This document shows positions 54,429-61,651 of a stretch of DNA of 64,000 nt, piece after piece. Position 1 is the stretch's first letter; each line of letters opens with the position of its first letter. The DNA is from Thermoplasmata archaeon. Its GTDB lineage: Archaea; Thermoplasmatota; Thermoplasmata; Lutacidiplasmatales; UBA184. The stretch spans positions 98,681-162,680 of the forward strand of contig JAKAWX010000003.1 of the NCBI GenBank assembly GCA_021816865.1, in the 5' to 3' direction. Below the pieces are notes generated by a model, which did no database searches, was not told the origin of the DNA, and worked only from the letters and a program-made list of their open reading frames with translations. The translations under genes and the position numbers were made by a program.

Positions 54429-55702
54429 GGGTCGAGCGTCGCGGGATCGAACAGCTCGAGGGCGAACCGCCGCAGCCGTTCCCCCTCCGGACCGGGCGGC
54501 AACGAGCGCAGCCGCTCGGTGGGCGAGAGGAGGAGTCGCGCGACCAAGCGGCGCGTCAGGCGGTCGACCGCCACCTCCTGTTCGGCCGTAAGCGTCCCGA
54601 GGAACGGGCGGGCGCGCTCCAGCTCGGAGCGCCGGAGGGTCTCGATCGCGCTCCTCAACACGTCGATCCACGATTCGAGGGCCCGACGTTCGAACTCGCG
54701 GTAGTGCCGGTCGACCGCCTCGTCCAGACGGACGTCGGAGTCAACGTCCGTGGGTCCCGGGTGGCGGTGGGCGCCCAGTTCTCCAAGGTCGACCAGCTGG
54801 ACGTTCGGGGCTCCCCGGACCGCGGGGTCGATGTTTCGGGGCACTCCGAGGTCGATCAGGACGAGCGGCCGGGAGGAGGGAAGGTCGCCCCCATCGAGGC
54901 ACCGCTCGCCGCTCTTCGCGGCCGCGATGACGCCGTCGGCGACGGCGAGCTCATCGGCGAGCTCCGGGACTCGGACGGCCCGGGCACCGGTCCCGCGGAG
55001 GAACCGGTCGTCCGGGACTCGTTCGCGATAGACGACCGTGACACGGGCGGAGCTCGCGAGGCACTCGGTGACCTGGCGGCCCACTGTCCCGGCACCGATG
55101 ACGACGACCCGGGGGAACGGCCGGGCGACTCGCTCGAGGAGGGCCGTCGCGGCGATCGCCGCGATCGACTGCGACGACGGCACCGAAGGCGCGAGCTCGT
55201 CCGCGGTCGCCGCCGCCGACTCGAGGAGCTCGCGAAGGAGGGGCCGGGGGTGTCGGCTCCAGGTCCGGCGCGCGGCCGACCGTACCTGGTCCCGCACTTC
55301 ACGTTCGCCGACCGCGAGCGACCGGCGGCCCGCCGCGACCTCGAACAGGTGATGAGCGGCCTCGCGGCCGGAGCGAATCCTCCACGCCGTCGGATCCCCC
55401 GGAAGTCGTCCCAGCCACCGGTCCGCTTCCTTCGGGTCGCAAGTGACCCCGTAGAGCTCTACTCGGTGGCACGTGACGAGCAGCGCCACCTCCCCGGTCG
55501 GGGCCGGGTCGTCGAACCAACCGTCGACCCGTTGGGCACTGACGGCCCTCGCCACGGCTTCGAGCTCGTCGATCGAGGTCGTGTCCAGGCTGAGCTCGAG
55601 ATTGAACAGACGGAGCCGGGTCGGCGCCAAAGGGACGGTGACCGCGGACGCCGGCGTCGGATGAGGGACCGCGGCCACCCCATCGACGGGAGCAGAGACC
55701 AC
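54425..55702 (-). CDS. hemA: Glutamyl-tRNA reductase
   Basis: Reduces glutamyl-tRNA to glutamate-1-semialdehyde, the entry to tetrapyrroles. The 425-residue protein has the catalytic cysteine in LVTCHRVELYGV (the usual CNR is CHR here), the hinge AAGRRSLAVGEREVRDQVR, the NADP domain VVVIGAGTVGRQVTECL and VLIDLGVPRNIDP, and a C-terminal helical dimerisation domain. The N-terminal strand LFNLELSLDTTSIDEL is divergent. GTG 55702 is chosen because a TATA-like ACTTAAAGT lies about 37 bp upstream. It is the first gene of the heme operon. Confidence 0.92.
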   Translation of the reverse strand: MVSAPVDGVAAVPHPTPASAVTVPLAPTRLRLFNLELSLDTTSIDELEAVARAVSAQRVDGWFDDPAPTGEVALLVTCHRVELYGVTCDPKEADRWLGRLPGDPTAWRIRSGREAAHHLFEVAAGRRSLAVGEREVRDQVRSAARRTWSRHPRPLLRELLESAAATADELAPSVPSSQSIAAIAATALLERVARPFPRVVVIGAGTVGRQVTECLASSARVTVVYRERVPDDRFLRGTGARAVRVPELADELAVADGVIAAAKSGERCLDGGDLPSSRPLVLIDLGVPRNIDPAVRGAPNVQLVDLGELGAHRHPGPTDVDSDVRLDEAVDRHYREFERRALESWIDVLRSAIETLRRSELERARPFLGTLTAEQEVAVDRLTRRLVARLLLSPTERLRSLPPGPEGERLRRFALELFDPATLDP

Positions 55703-55734
55703 GGGCCCTCGACCGGCAGGGAACGCCCGCCCGA

Positions 55735-55742
55735 CTTTAAGT
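55735..55742 (-). promoter_or_regulatory. TATA box of the heme operon
   Basis: ACTTAAAG on the minus strand, centred about 37 bp before GTG 55702, implying a leader of about 10 nt for hemA. Confidence 0.55.
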
Positions 55743-55918
55743 GTCGAGGTACGAACGACGAAACCTCGTGCCCGGGGTGGGCCGCCGGGAACCTGGGGGC
55801 CGACCGGTCCGAGGCTCCGTATTCCGCCTTCCCCGCCGGGGTTCCTTCCCTCGCCACCGGAGCGAAAACACCCCTCGCCTCTACCTCCACGGCCCGGCGG
55901 CCCAACTTCGGGAACCCT

Positions 55919-55928
55919 CTTACTTTCC
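55919..55928 (+). promoter_or_regulatory. TATA-like element of the gene at 55952
   Basis: CTTACTTTCC, centred about 28 bp before ATG 55952; leaderless spacing, and divergent from the heme promoter. Confidence 0.45.
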
Positions 55929-55951
55929 GAGAGCATGGACATGAGACGGCG

Positions 55952-57202
55952 ATGTCGGAGCCGGCCGCGCCGCGATCCCCGAACGCCCCGCCCGGGACTC
56001 CCCCGTCTCCGTCGCCCCGGGTCGCCCCGACAGGGAGAGCGCGGACGGCTCACGGGTTGCCGTTCTTCACCGCGGTCGGGTCGGCGCTGGTGATGCTGCT
56101 CCTCGTGCTGGCGATCGTGCTCGCCCCCTTCCTCGGGCCCCCCGGCGGCGCCCCAGGCTCGGGGGACCTACTTTCGTTCACGGAGGCGAGGGGCATCGCC
56201 GACCGGCTCCTCGGGGGCATCGGGAGCGTCCCGTGGAACCTTCTGGACGCCGGTGGAGTGCTTTCCTCTACGGTCCTGACCTTGCCTTCGAGCTTCGCCG
56301 TGCTCGAAAATGCCACGCTGGGAGGGCTTTCGTGCAGCACGGTCCCGGGTCCCACCAACCTCTCGGTACCGGGGAGCAACGCGAGCCGAAGCGACGGAAT
56401 CGCACCGATCTGGCTGTTCACGTACGGGGAGGCTTCCGCTTTCGCCGAGGTCGCGGTCGTCGGCGGCGTCGCACATCTCTTGCTCGACTACAGCGGACCT
56501 TGCGGGTCCTTGCTCGCGGGATCGGAACGGACGGTGCCCCCGCAAGCGATCGACAGCACCCGGGCCGCGAGAGATGCGGCTCCCTTCGTCACGCCGTATC
56601 TCCGGCTGCATCCGTACGCCAACGAAGTCATCAGCCTCTTCGGGGGGTTCAACTCTTCCGCGAACCTGTCGAGTCCAGCCACCTGGTCGATCCTCCTCAC
56701 GACCTGCCCGCTCTCCTCGAGCGGCCCGGCATCGGGGTCGGTGGCCTACGCCAGCCTGAACGCGACCTCCGGCGCGCCGCTCGGCAACTCGACCCTCGAC
56801 CAGACCTCGTGCCCGGGCGCTCCCCTGCTGGCTTCGGCGCTCTCCTTCGGTTCCCCGGTGACCGTCCCCTCGGGAAACCTCACGACCGTCTCGTTCGCGG
56901 TCACGTCCGCCGCCGACGGAGTCCGCTGGGCGAACCTCTCGGCCCAGCTCCAGAACAGCGTCGGTGCGACGGTCTCTTCGGGGTGGAACCTTACGGCCGT
57001 CACGGCCGACGGGCGAACGATCTCGACGTACAACGTGGCGACAGGACTCTGGTCGAGCGGAGGCACCCAGCCGATCGAGGTCGGGGACTCCCTGGTGCTG
57101 GTGACCCTGATCGGCCTGGTGAGCGGGCCGGTCGGATTGCAGGGATTCCTCATCCTCAACGGGGTCGGGGGATTCGGCGGGTCGATCGCGCTGTTCCTTT
57201 GA
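55952..57202 (+). CDS. Membrane-anchored extracellular protein of unknown function
   Basis: 416 residues. A proline-rich cytoplasmic N terminus precedes one membrane helix (AVGSALVMLLLVLAIVLAPFL, about 40-62), and the remainder is an extracellular, Ser/Thr/Asn-rich domain with many NxS/T sites and cysteines at about 130, 188, 252 and 290. A final Gly-rich hydrophobic stretch (GFLILNGVGGFGGSIALFL) ends the protein. I do not recognise the domain. ATG 55952 is supported by a TATA-like element at leaderless distance; the ORF-track start at 54704 runs antisense through hemA and is spurious. Confidence 0.72.
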   Translation: MSEPAAPRSPNAPPGTPPSPSPRVAPTGRARTAHGLPFFTAVGSALVMLLLVLAIVLAPFLGPPGGAPGSGDLLSFTEARGIADRLLGGIGSVPWNLLDAGGVLSSTVLTLPSSFAVLENATLGGLSCSTVPGPTNLSVPGSNASRSDGIAPIWLFTYGEASAFAEVAVVGGVAHLLLDYSGPCGSLLAGSERTVPPQAIDSTRAARDAAPFVTPYLRLHPYANEVISLFGGFNSSANLSSPATWSILLTTCPLSSSGPASGSVAYASLNATSGAPLGNSTLDQTSCPGAPLLASALSFGSPVTVPSGNLTTVSFAVTSAADGVRWANLSAQLQNSVGATVSSGWNLTAVTADGRTISTYNVATGLWSSGGTQPIEVGDSLVLVTLIGLVSGPVGLQGFLILNGVGGFGGSIALFL

Positions 57203-57649
57203 CCCATCGGTCCGATGGGGTCGGGAGAACGCGGGGAGGCCGAAGGTCGGTTCGGCCCCTCGTCCAGCCGGAAGGCCCGGGGACCACCCGATGGCGCCGC
57301 CCGGGACAGCTTCTCCCGGGGGTACCGCCACCGCCGGTTCGGTTCGGTGCGGGCTCAGGACCGGGGCGCGACACGTCCGGAGTCCGGGTCCCAACAGCAG
57401 GTTTTTATCCCCATCCATGCGTATCAACGTCCACGGACCCCGCGTCACGCGGGAGCCGGCCGAAAGGGAGGGGGAACGATTGACCCGCACGCATCGACAG
57501 GGTTCGGGGACGTCGGGCCACCCTTCGTTCGGCGATTTTTCGGCAGAGTCGGTTGAGATCGCTAGCCCCGCCCGGGTCGACGGCTGGCCACCGGAGCGCG
57601 ACACGTTTGCCGTGCGTCGCGCGCCGTTCGGTCCTCGGCAGGGCGGAGC
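57203..57649 (+). other. Promoter and long leader region of the flotillin/GTPase genes
   Basis: 447 nt without a supported gene. It contains a strong TATA element at 57402-57409 and then about 219 nt of predicted leader before ATG 57650. The leader begins with a CCCGCG-TCA-CGCGGG hairpin (57439-57453). An 83-codon frame starting at ATG 57417 lies partly upstream of the predicted transcription start and is not accepted. Confidence 0.5.
57402..57409 (+). promoter_or_regulatory. TATA box upstream of the flotillin/GTPase genes
   Basis: GTTTTTATCC in a G/C-rich context. The predicted transcription start is near 57431, far upstream of ATG 57650. Confidence 0.6.
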
Positions 57650-58648
57650 ATGGGGATCCCAGACCTAGCGTTTCCGCTCCTGGCCTCGTCCGCGGTCGCG
57701 GCGACCGTGGGAATCGCGCTCTATGCGCTCTACGCCCGATGCTATCTGGCCGTTCCCCCAAACCGGGCCCTTGTCCTCTACGGGCGGCGGGCCCCGGCGC
57801 GCCGCCGCGACCTCGTGGGCCGGGCCGAGGGGATCGAAGTGCGTTCGCCGCGCGTCGTGGTCGGTGGCGGAGCGTTCGTGGCGCCCTGGGAAAAGGGAGT
57901 GGGCCACCTCTCCCTCGACCCGGTGGCCGTGGACGTCCCCGTACGCACCGTGCACGCCCTCGAGGGGATCCACGCCACCGGCTGGGAGGCCCGCCTCGCG
58001 ATCGAAGCGAAGATACCCGCCGAGCCCGCGCTCCTCGCGACCGCGGCCGAGAACTTGCTCGGCCGCAGCGAGGACGAGGTCCGCGCGATCGTCCGACGGG
58101 CGGTCGAAGACGTGGTGCCGGGACTGCTCGCCCGCTTAGGACCGGGGGACGGCGAGCCGGACTGGGATCATCTCGCCGCCGAGGTCGAGGCGTCGGTCGC
58201 CGCGGACCTGGTCGGGTGGGGGCTTATCGTCCGGCGGCTCAGCTTCACCCAGCTCCACCGCATCCTCCCCGCCGAGCCCGCGTCGGCGAGCGGGCCCGCG
58301 AAGACGGTCCCGGTCCTCCCCTCGACGCCCGGTCCGAGGGAGCTCGCGGCGGCCGTGGGCCGGCTCGAGGCCCGGCTCGTCCGGGCCGAGCGCAGCCTCG
58401 GGCTCGTCGGGGCCGAGGTCCTGCGCCTGCGCCAGGAGGCGCCCGGCGCGTTCGATGGGATCCCGCGGCCGTCCGTCCTCGACCTTCCCCTCGGGTACGG
58501 GATTCCGGTGGACCTCGGAGGGACGGAGGGGACCTTCGTCTCCGATCACGATTCGATGGGGGGCGAGCCTTCGCTCCGACCCCGCCCGGCACCGATCGGT
58601 GCCGGACCGGGGGAGGGAGGGCGCGGGCCGCGACCCCTGTTGGATTGA
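57650..58648 (+). CDS. SPFH/flotillin-like membrane protein
   Basis: 332 residues. An N-terminal membrane helix (LLASSAVAATVGIALYALYA) is followed directly by CYLAVPPNRALVLYGRRA, the usual flotillin entry into an SPFH domain (about 35-210; WEARLAIEAKI, AENLLGRSEDEVRAIVRRAVEDVVPG, DLVGWGLIVRRLSF). A short coiled segment (ELAAAVGRLEARLVRAERSLGLVGAEVLRL) and a disordered Gly/Pro tail replace the long flotillin C terminus. It would form membrane scaffolds. It is followed 25 nt later by a GTPase gene, and the next three genes appear co-transcribed with it. Confidence 0.75.
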   Translation: MGIPDLAFPLLASSAVAATVGIALYALYARCYLAVPPNRALVLYGRRAPARRRDLVGRAEGIEVRSPRVVVGGGAFVAPWEKGVGHLSLDPVAVDVPVRTVHALEGIHATGWEARLAIEAKIPAEPALLATAAENLLGRSEDEVRAIVRRAVEDVVPGLLARLGPGDGEPDWDHLAAEVEASVAADLVGWGLIVRRLSFTQLHRILPAEPASASGPAKTVPVLPSTPGPRELAAAVGRLEARLVRAERSLGLVGAEVLRLRQEAPGAFDGIPRPSVLDLPLGYGIPVDLGGTEGTFVSDHDSMGGEPSLRPRPAPIGAGPGEGGRGPRPLLD

Positions 58649-58673
58649 ACCGAGCAAGGAGAGAACGAGAACC

Positions 58674-59693
58674 ATGTGTCCAGCAGCGATCTTGGGCGAC
58701 CGAGCGTGCGGAAAGACGACCTTCCTGGGACTGCTGTACGCGGCCCAGGTAAAGTACGGAACGCGGGTCATCGACTCGTTCCGGTTTCACGCGCCGCTCG
58801 CATCGCTCCGGTTGATGAGCCAGGTCTACGAGGGAATGAAGGACGCCCGCTTCCCGGGCGCGACGCTCAAGGACGAGATGACCGAGATCGGGTTCGTCTT
58901 CGGCTACAGGAAGCCGATCGCCGGCCGCCTGCCGGCGTCGCTCAAGGACAAGAACTGGGTGAATCCGTTCGCGAAGCTCTCGTTCGCGGCCTACGATGTC
59001 TCGGGCGAGGACGTCCAGGAGTTCATCGAAACGGGGGTCGCCGCGAGCCCGATCATCCAGCAGCTCCTGAAGAGCCACGTCGTCGTGATCCTGGTCGACT
59101 GCAGCAAGATGACGACCGAGATCGATTCCCCGATCTTCCGGCAGATGCTGAAGTACGACAGCGAGGTCGCGTCGCTGCTCGTCTCGCTGCAGACCTACAA
59201 GAAGCAGGAGTTCTCGCGGATGAAGACGCAGGGCTTGAGCGTCGGCAACCCCGTGATCTACCCCGCGATCGTGCTGTCGAAGTTCGACAGCGTCCGGGAC
59301 GAGGTCCTCGTCAAGCTGGGCCTCCACCGCGGCGTGCCGAACGGCGACCAGAAGCGCAAGCGCAAGGAGTACGCGGAAGCCCTCCTGCGGGTCTTCATGC
59401 CGCAGACGCTCAGCCAGATCCGGGGCGGGAAGGTCGCCGGGGTCAACTTCGACCAAGCGGCGTACTTCTTCAGCTGGGTCCGGACCGAGACCGCGGAAGC
59501 CGGCATGCAGCCGGTCGGCGCGCCGCGGATCGTCCGCAAGGGGTTCTCGGCGGACGGCGGGGCGGAGCCGGACTTCTCCTACGACGACTACGTCGCGTTC
59601 ATCGAGCACTTCCGAGATGTGGCGAACAAGGTCCCGGACGAGATCGTCGAGCAGACGACCCTCCAGACCCCTCCCACGGCCGCGACGGCCTAG
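58674..59693 (+). CDS. P-loop GTPase of the TRAFAC type
   Basis: 339 residues. The P-loop GDRACGKTTFLGLLY is at the very N terminus (residues 8-22), a G3-like DVSGED near 107, the strand VVVILVDCSKM, and a G4-like LSKFD near 205, matching TRAFAC-class GTPases of the kind found in prokaryotic conflict loci (double-GTPase, GTPase-associated systems). No membrane span is seen. ATG 58674 is preceded by AAGGAGAG. The gene lies between the flotillin-like gene and a GAP1-like gene, and a diverged paralogue follows at 60620. Substrate, partner and output are unknown. Confidence 0.8.
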   Translation: MCPAAILGDRACGKTTFLGLLYAAQVKYGTRVIDSFRFHAPLASLRLMSQVYEGMKDARFPGATLKDEMTEIGFVFGYRKPIAGRLPASLKDKNWVNPFAKLSFAAYDVSGEDVQEFIETGVAASPIIQQLLKSHVVVILVDCSKMTTEIDSPIFRQMLKYDSEVASLLVSLQTYKKQEFSRMKTQGLSVGNPVIYPAIVLSKFDSVRDEVLVKLGLHRGVPNGDQKRKRKEYAEALLRVFMPQTLSQIRGGKVAGVNFDQAAYFFSWVRTETAEAGMQPVGAPRIVRKGFSADGGAEPDFSYDDYVAFIEHFRDVANKVPDEIVEQTTLQTPPTAATA

Positions 59694-59742
59694 GCCGCGG
59701 GCCGCGGGCGGTCACGGACGACGCACTACGGAGGGAACCACG

Positions 59743-60555
59743 ATGGACGACGAGACGACGCTCGCGCTCGAGCACTGGATCTACGGCGCGAGCCACGAGA
59801 AAGGGTACGGGGTCAAGGCGGAGTCGCACGGATTGAACGGGCCGCTCTACATGCGCTACCTCGAGAACCACCTGACCCCGGTGCGGGTCGAGAAGACGGC
59901 GAACGGGGGAACGCTCATCGACGCGCGGATGGTCCACCCCGCGCCGGCGAACGACGAGGTGCTCCTCTCGATCCTCGGGCGCGGGGTCGCGGACGAGTAC
60001 AATCGACCGACGATCGCGAACCACACGGTCGTGATCCCGGCGAGCGCCCTGCGCGCGGGCCGGCTGACCCTCGCCGACGTCGAGGCCGCTGCGATCGACT
60101 ACGACCGTCGGTACCCGAAGGCGGCGGGCCGGATCGACGCGATCCCGGTGCGCCTGAGGGGCCCCGAGGCGCCCCGCGACCCCGCCGGCGTCGGGATCCG
60201 CCGCCTCATCACGAAGGCGGCGGTCGACACGCTCGCGAGCCGATTCCTGGGCGACCGGCAGGGCCGCATGCTCGTGCTCTGCCGCGGGTCCACGAACCAG
60301 TACCGCAACGAGCTCCTCTACTGTCTCGTCGAGCTCCTCCACGCCGGCGGAGAGATCCCGCTCTTCCCCGCGATCAGCGATGCGCCGACGCTGAGCGCCA
60401 TGAATCACTTCCGGCTCGCGATCTCCTCCCGCGGGGTCCGGGCCGACGGTTCGTGGACGCTCCTCGACGCGAGCATCGACGAGCCCGCGCTGCCGCCCGT
60501 TCGGGGGAAGAACCCCCTCTACGGTAGGATCGCGGAGGCGTTCGCGGCCGCGTAA
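59743..60555 (+). CDS. Protein resembling GTPase-associated protein 1 (GAP1) N-terminal region
   Basis: 270 residues. The N-terminal half contains LEHWIYGASHEKGYGVKAES, LIDARMVHPA and RPTIANHTVVIP, which match the pattern I associate with the GAP1 N-terminal domains that partner TRAFAC GTPases in predicted conflict systems; this assignment is from memory and weaker than the GTPase call. The second half (GRMLVLCRGSTNQYRNELLYCLVELLH) is alpha/beta. A clear GGAGGGA ribosome-binding site precedes ATG 59743. It lies between the two GTPase paralogues. Confidence 0.6.
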   Translation: MDDETTLALEHWIYGASHEKGYGVKAESHGLNGPLYMRYLENHLTPVRVEKTANGGTLIDARMVHPAPANDEVLLSILGRGVADEYNRPTIANHTVVIPASALRAGRLTLADVEAAAIDYDRRYPKAAGRIDAIPVRLRGPEAPRDPAGVGIRRLITKAAVDTLASRFLGDRQGRMLVLCRGSTNQYRNELLYCLVELLHAGGEIPLFPAISDAPTLSAMNHFRLAISSRGVRADGSWTLLDASIDEPALPPVRGKNPLYGRIAEAFAAA

Positions 60556-60619
60556 CGGCCCGACGGGAGATCGTTCGGAGAGCCGGGCCCGCATCGTCGT
60601 CGCGCACGGAGGGTCCGAC

Positions 60620-61558
60620 GTGGGGAGCGCGCTCGTGGTCGGCGACCCCGGCGCGGGGCTCACGACCTTCGTGGGACTCCTCTACACCGCCGAGCTTCGC
60701 TTGGGGACCCAGGTCGAGGACCGGTTCCGCTTCTCGGCCGAACGGGAGACGATCCGTCAGCTCGAGGGGATCTACGGGGAGCTCGTCGCCGGGCGCTTTC
60801 CCGAACGGGACGTGAACTGGGAGACGCACCCCGTGTCGTTCACGCTCGGCTTCCGGGGCGGACGCCTGAGGCGGGGGGGACGGGGCGGAGGGGTGCGCGA
60901 CGAGGGGTTCGATACCGTGCGGGTCCAGGTCGGTGGCATCTCGGCGCAGGAGATCTCGGAGCTCGCCGACCGGGACGCGATCCTCGAGGATTCGACTCGG
61001 CGACTCCTGCGGAGCCCGGTGGTCCTGCCGCTGATCGACGCGTCGCGGCTGGAGGACGACCCGGAAGACGCGACGCGCCGGATCCGGGCGCGCTACGACC
61101 GGCTGCTCGCCACGACGCTCGAGGTCATCGGTCGCTTCCTCGCCGCCGAGCCCGACCGTCGGTCCCGCACGATGCACCCGTTGTTCGTGGTGACGAAGTT
61201 CGACCGGTGCCCTCCGGCCACCCGGTCCGCGCTGGAGGTCCCCGACGGCGATCCGGCCACGTGGTCGGCCGACGCCCGCGCCCGACTCGGCGATCGGATG
61301 CTCGCCCGTTTCTTCCCCCGGGCGGCCTCGTCGCTCGCCGCGCGGTCGACGGGGGGGAAGCTCCGCGTGGCCCGCCCGAAGTGGTACTTCAGCAGCCTCG
61401 AAGTGACCTCGGGTCCACAAGGCCCCCGGGTCGTACGACGGTCGCTCGCGCCGTTCGGAGGTTGGGAGCCGGTCTACCCGTTCGAGGAGTACCGCGCCTT
61501 GATCGAGGAGCTCGCGGAGCTCGCCCACCAGCTCCCGGGCCTCGACTTCGGGGAATAG
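60620..61558 (+). CDS. Degenerate GTPase paralogue
   Basis: 312 residues, clearly homologous to the gene at 58674 (VVGDPGAGLTTFVGLLYTAELRLGT against ILGDRACGKTTFLGLLYAAQVKYGT). The P-loop Lys is Leu (GAGLTT), and the G3 Asp-x-x-Gly is replaced (VQVGGISAQE), while a G4-like VVTKFD remains. It is therefore unlikely to hydrolyse GTP and may be a regulatory or structural partner of the intact GTPase. GTG 60620 follows GGAGGG. It is the last gene of the flotillin-GTPase set and convergent with the unknown gene ending at 61652. Confidence 0.77.
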   Translation: MGSALVVGDPGAGLTTFVGLLYTAELRLGTQVEDRFRFSAERETIRQLEGIYGELVAGRFPERDVNWETHPVSFTLGFRGGRLRRGGRGGGVRDEGFDTVRVQVGGISAQEISELADRDAILEDSTRRLLRSPVVLPLIDASRLEDDPEDATRRIRARYDRLLATTLEVIGRFLAAEPDRRSRTMHPLFVVTKFDRCPPATRSALEVPDGDPATWSADARARLGDRMLARFFPRAASSLAARSTGGKLRVARPKWYFSSLEVTSGPQGPRVVRRSLAPFGGWEPVYPFEEYRALIEELAELAHQLPGLDFGE

Positions 61559-61651
61559 CCGCAGGAGATCGTCGCGAGGCCCCCCGAAGCGGGACGGAGC
61601 CCGCGTTCGGTCCCTCCGGCCGGCCCCTGGGGACGTCCGCGCCGGGGACGA

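Noticed and set aside
57417-57668. 83-codon ORF before the flotillin gene
   Set aside because: Its ATG lies only about 12 nt after the TATA box, upstream of the predicted transcription start; overlaps the flotillin start and has low-complexity composition.
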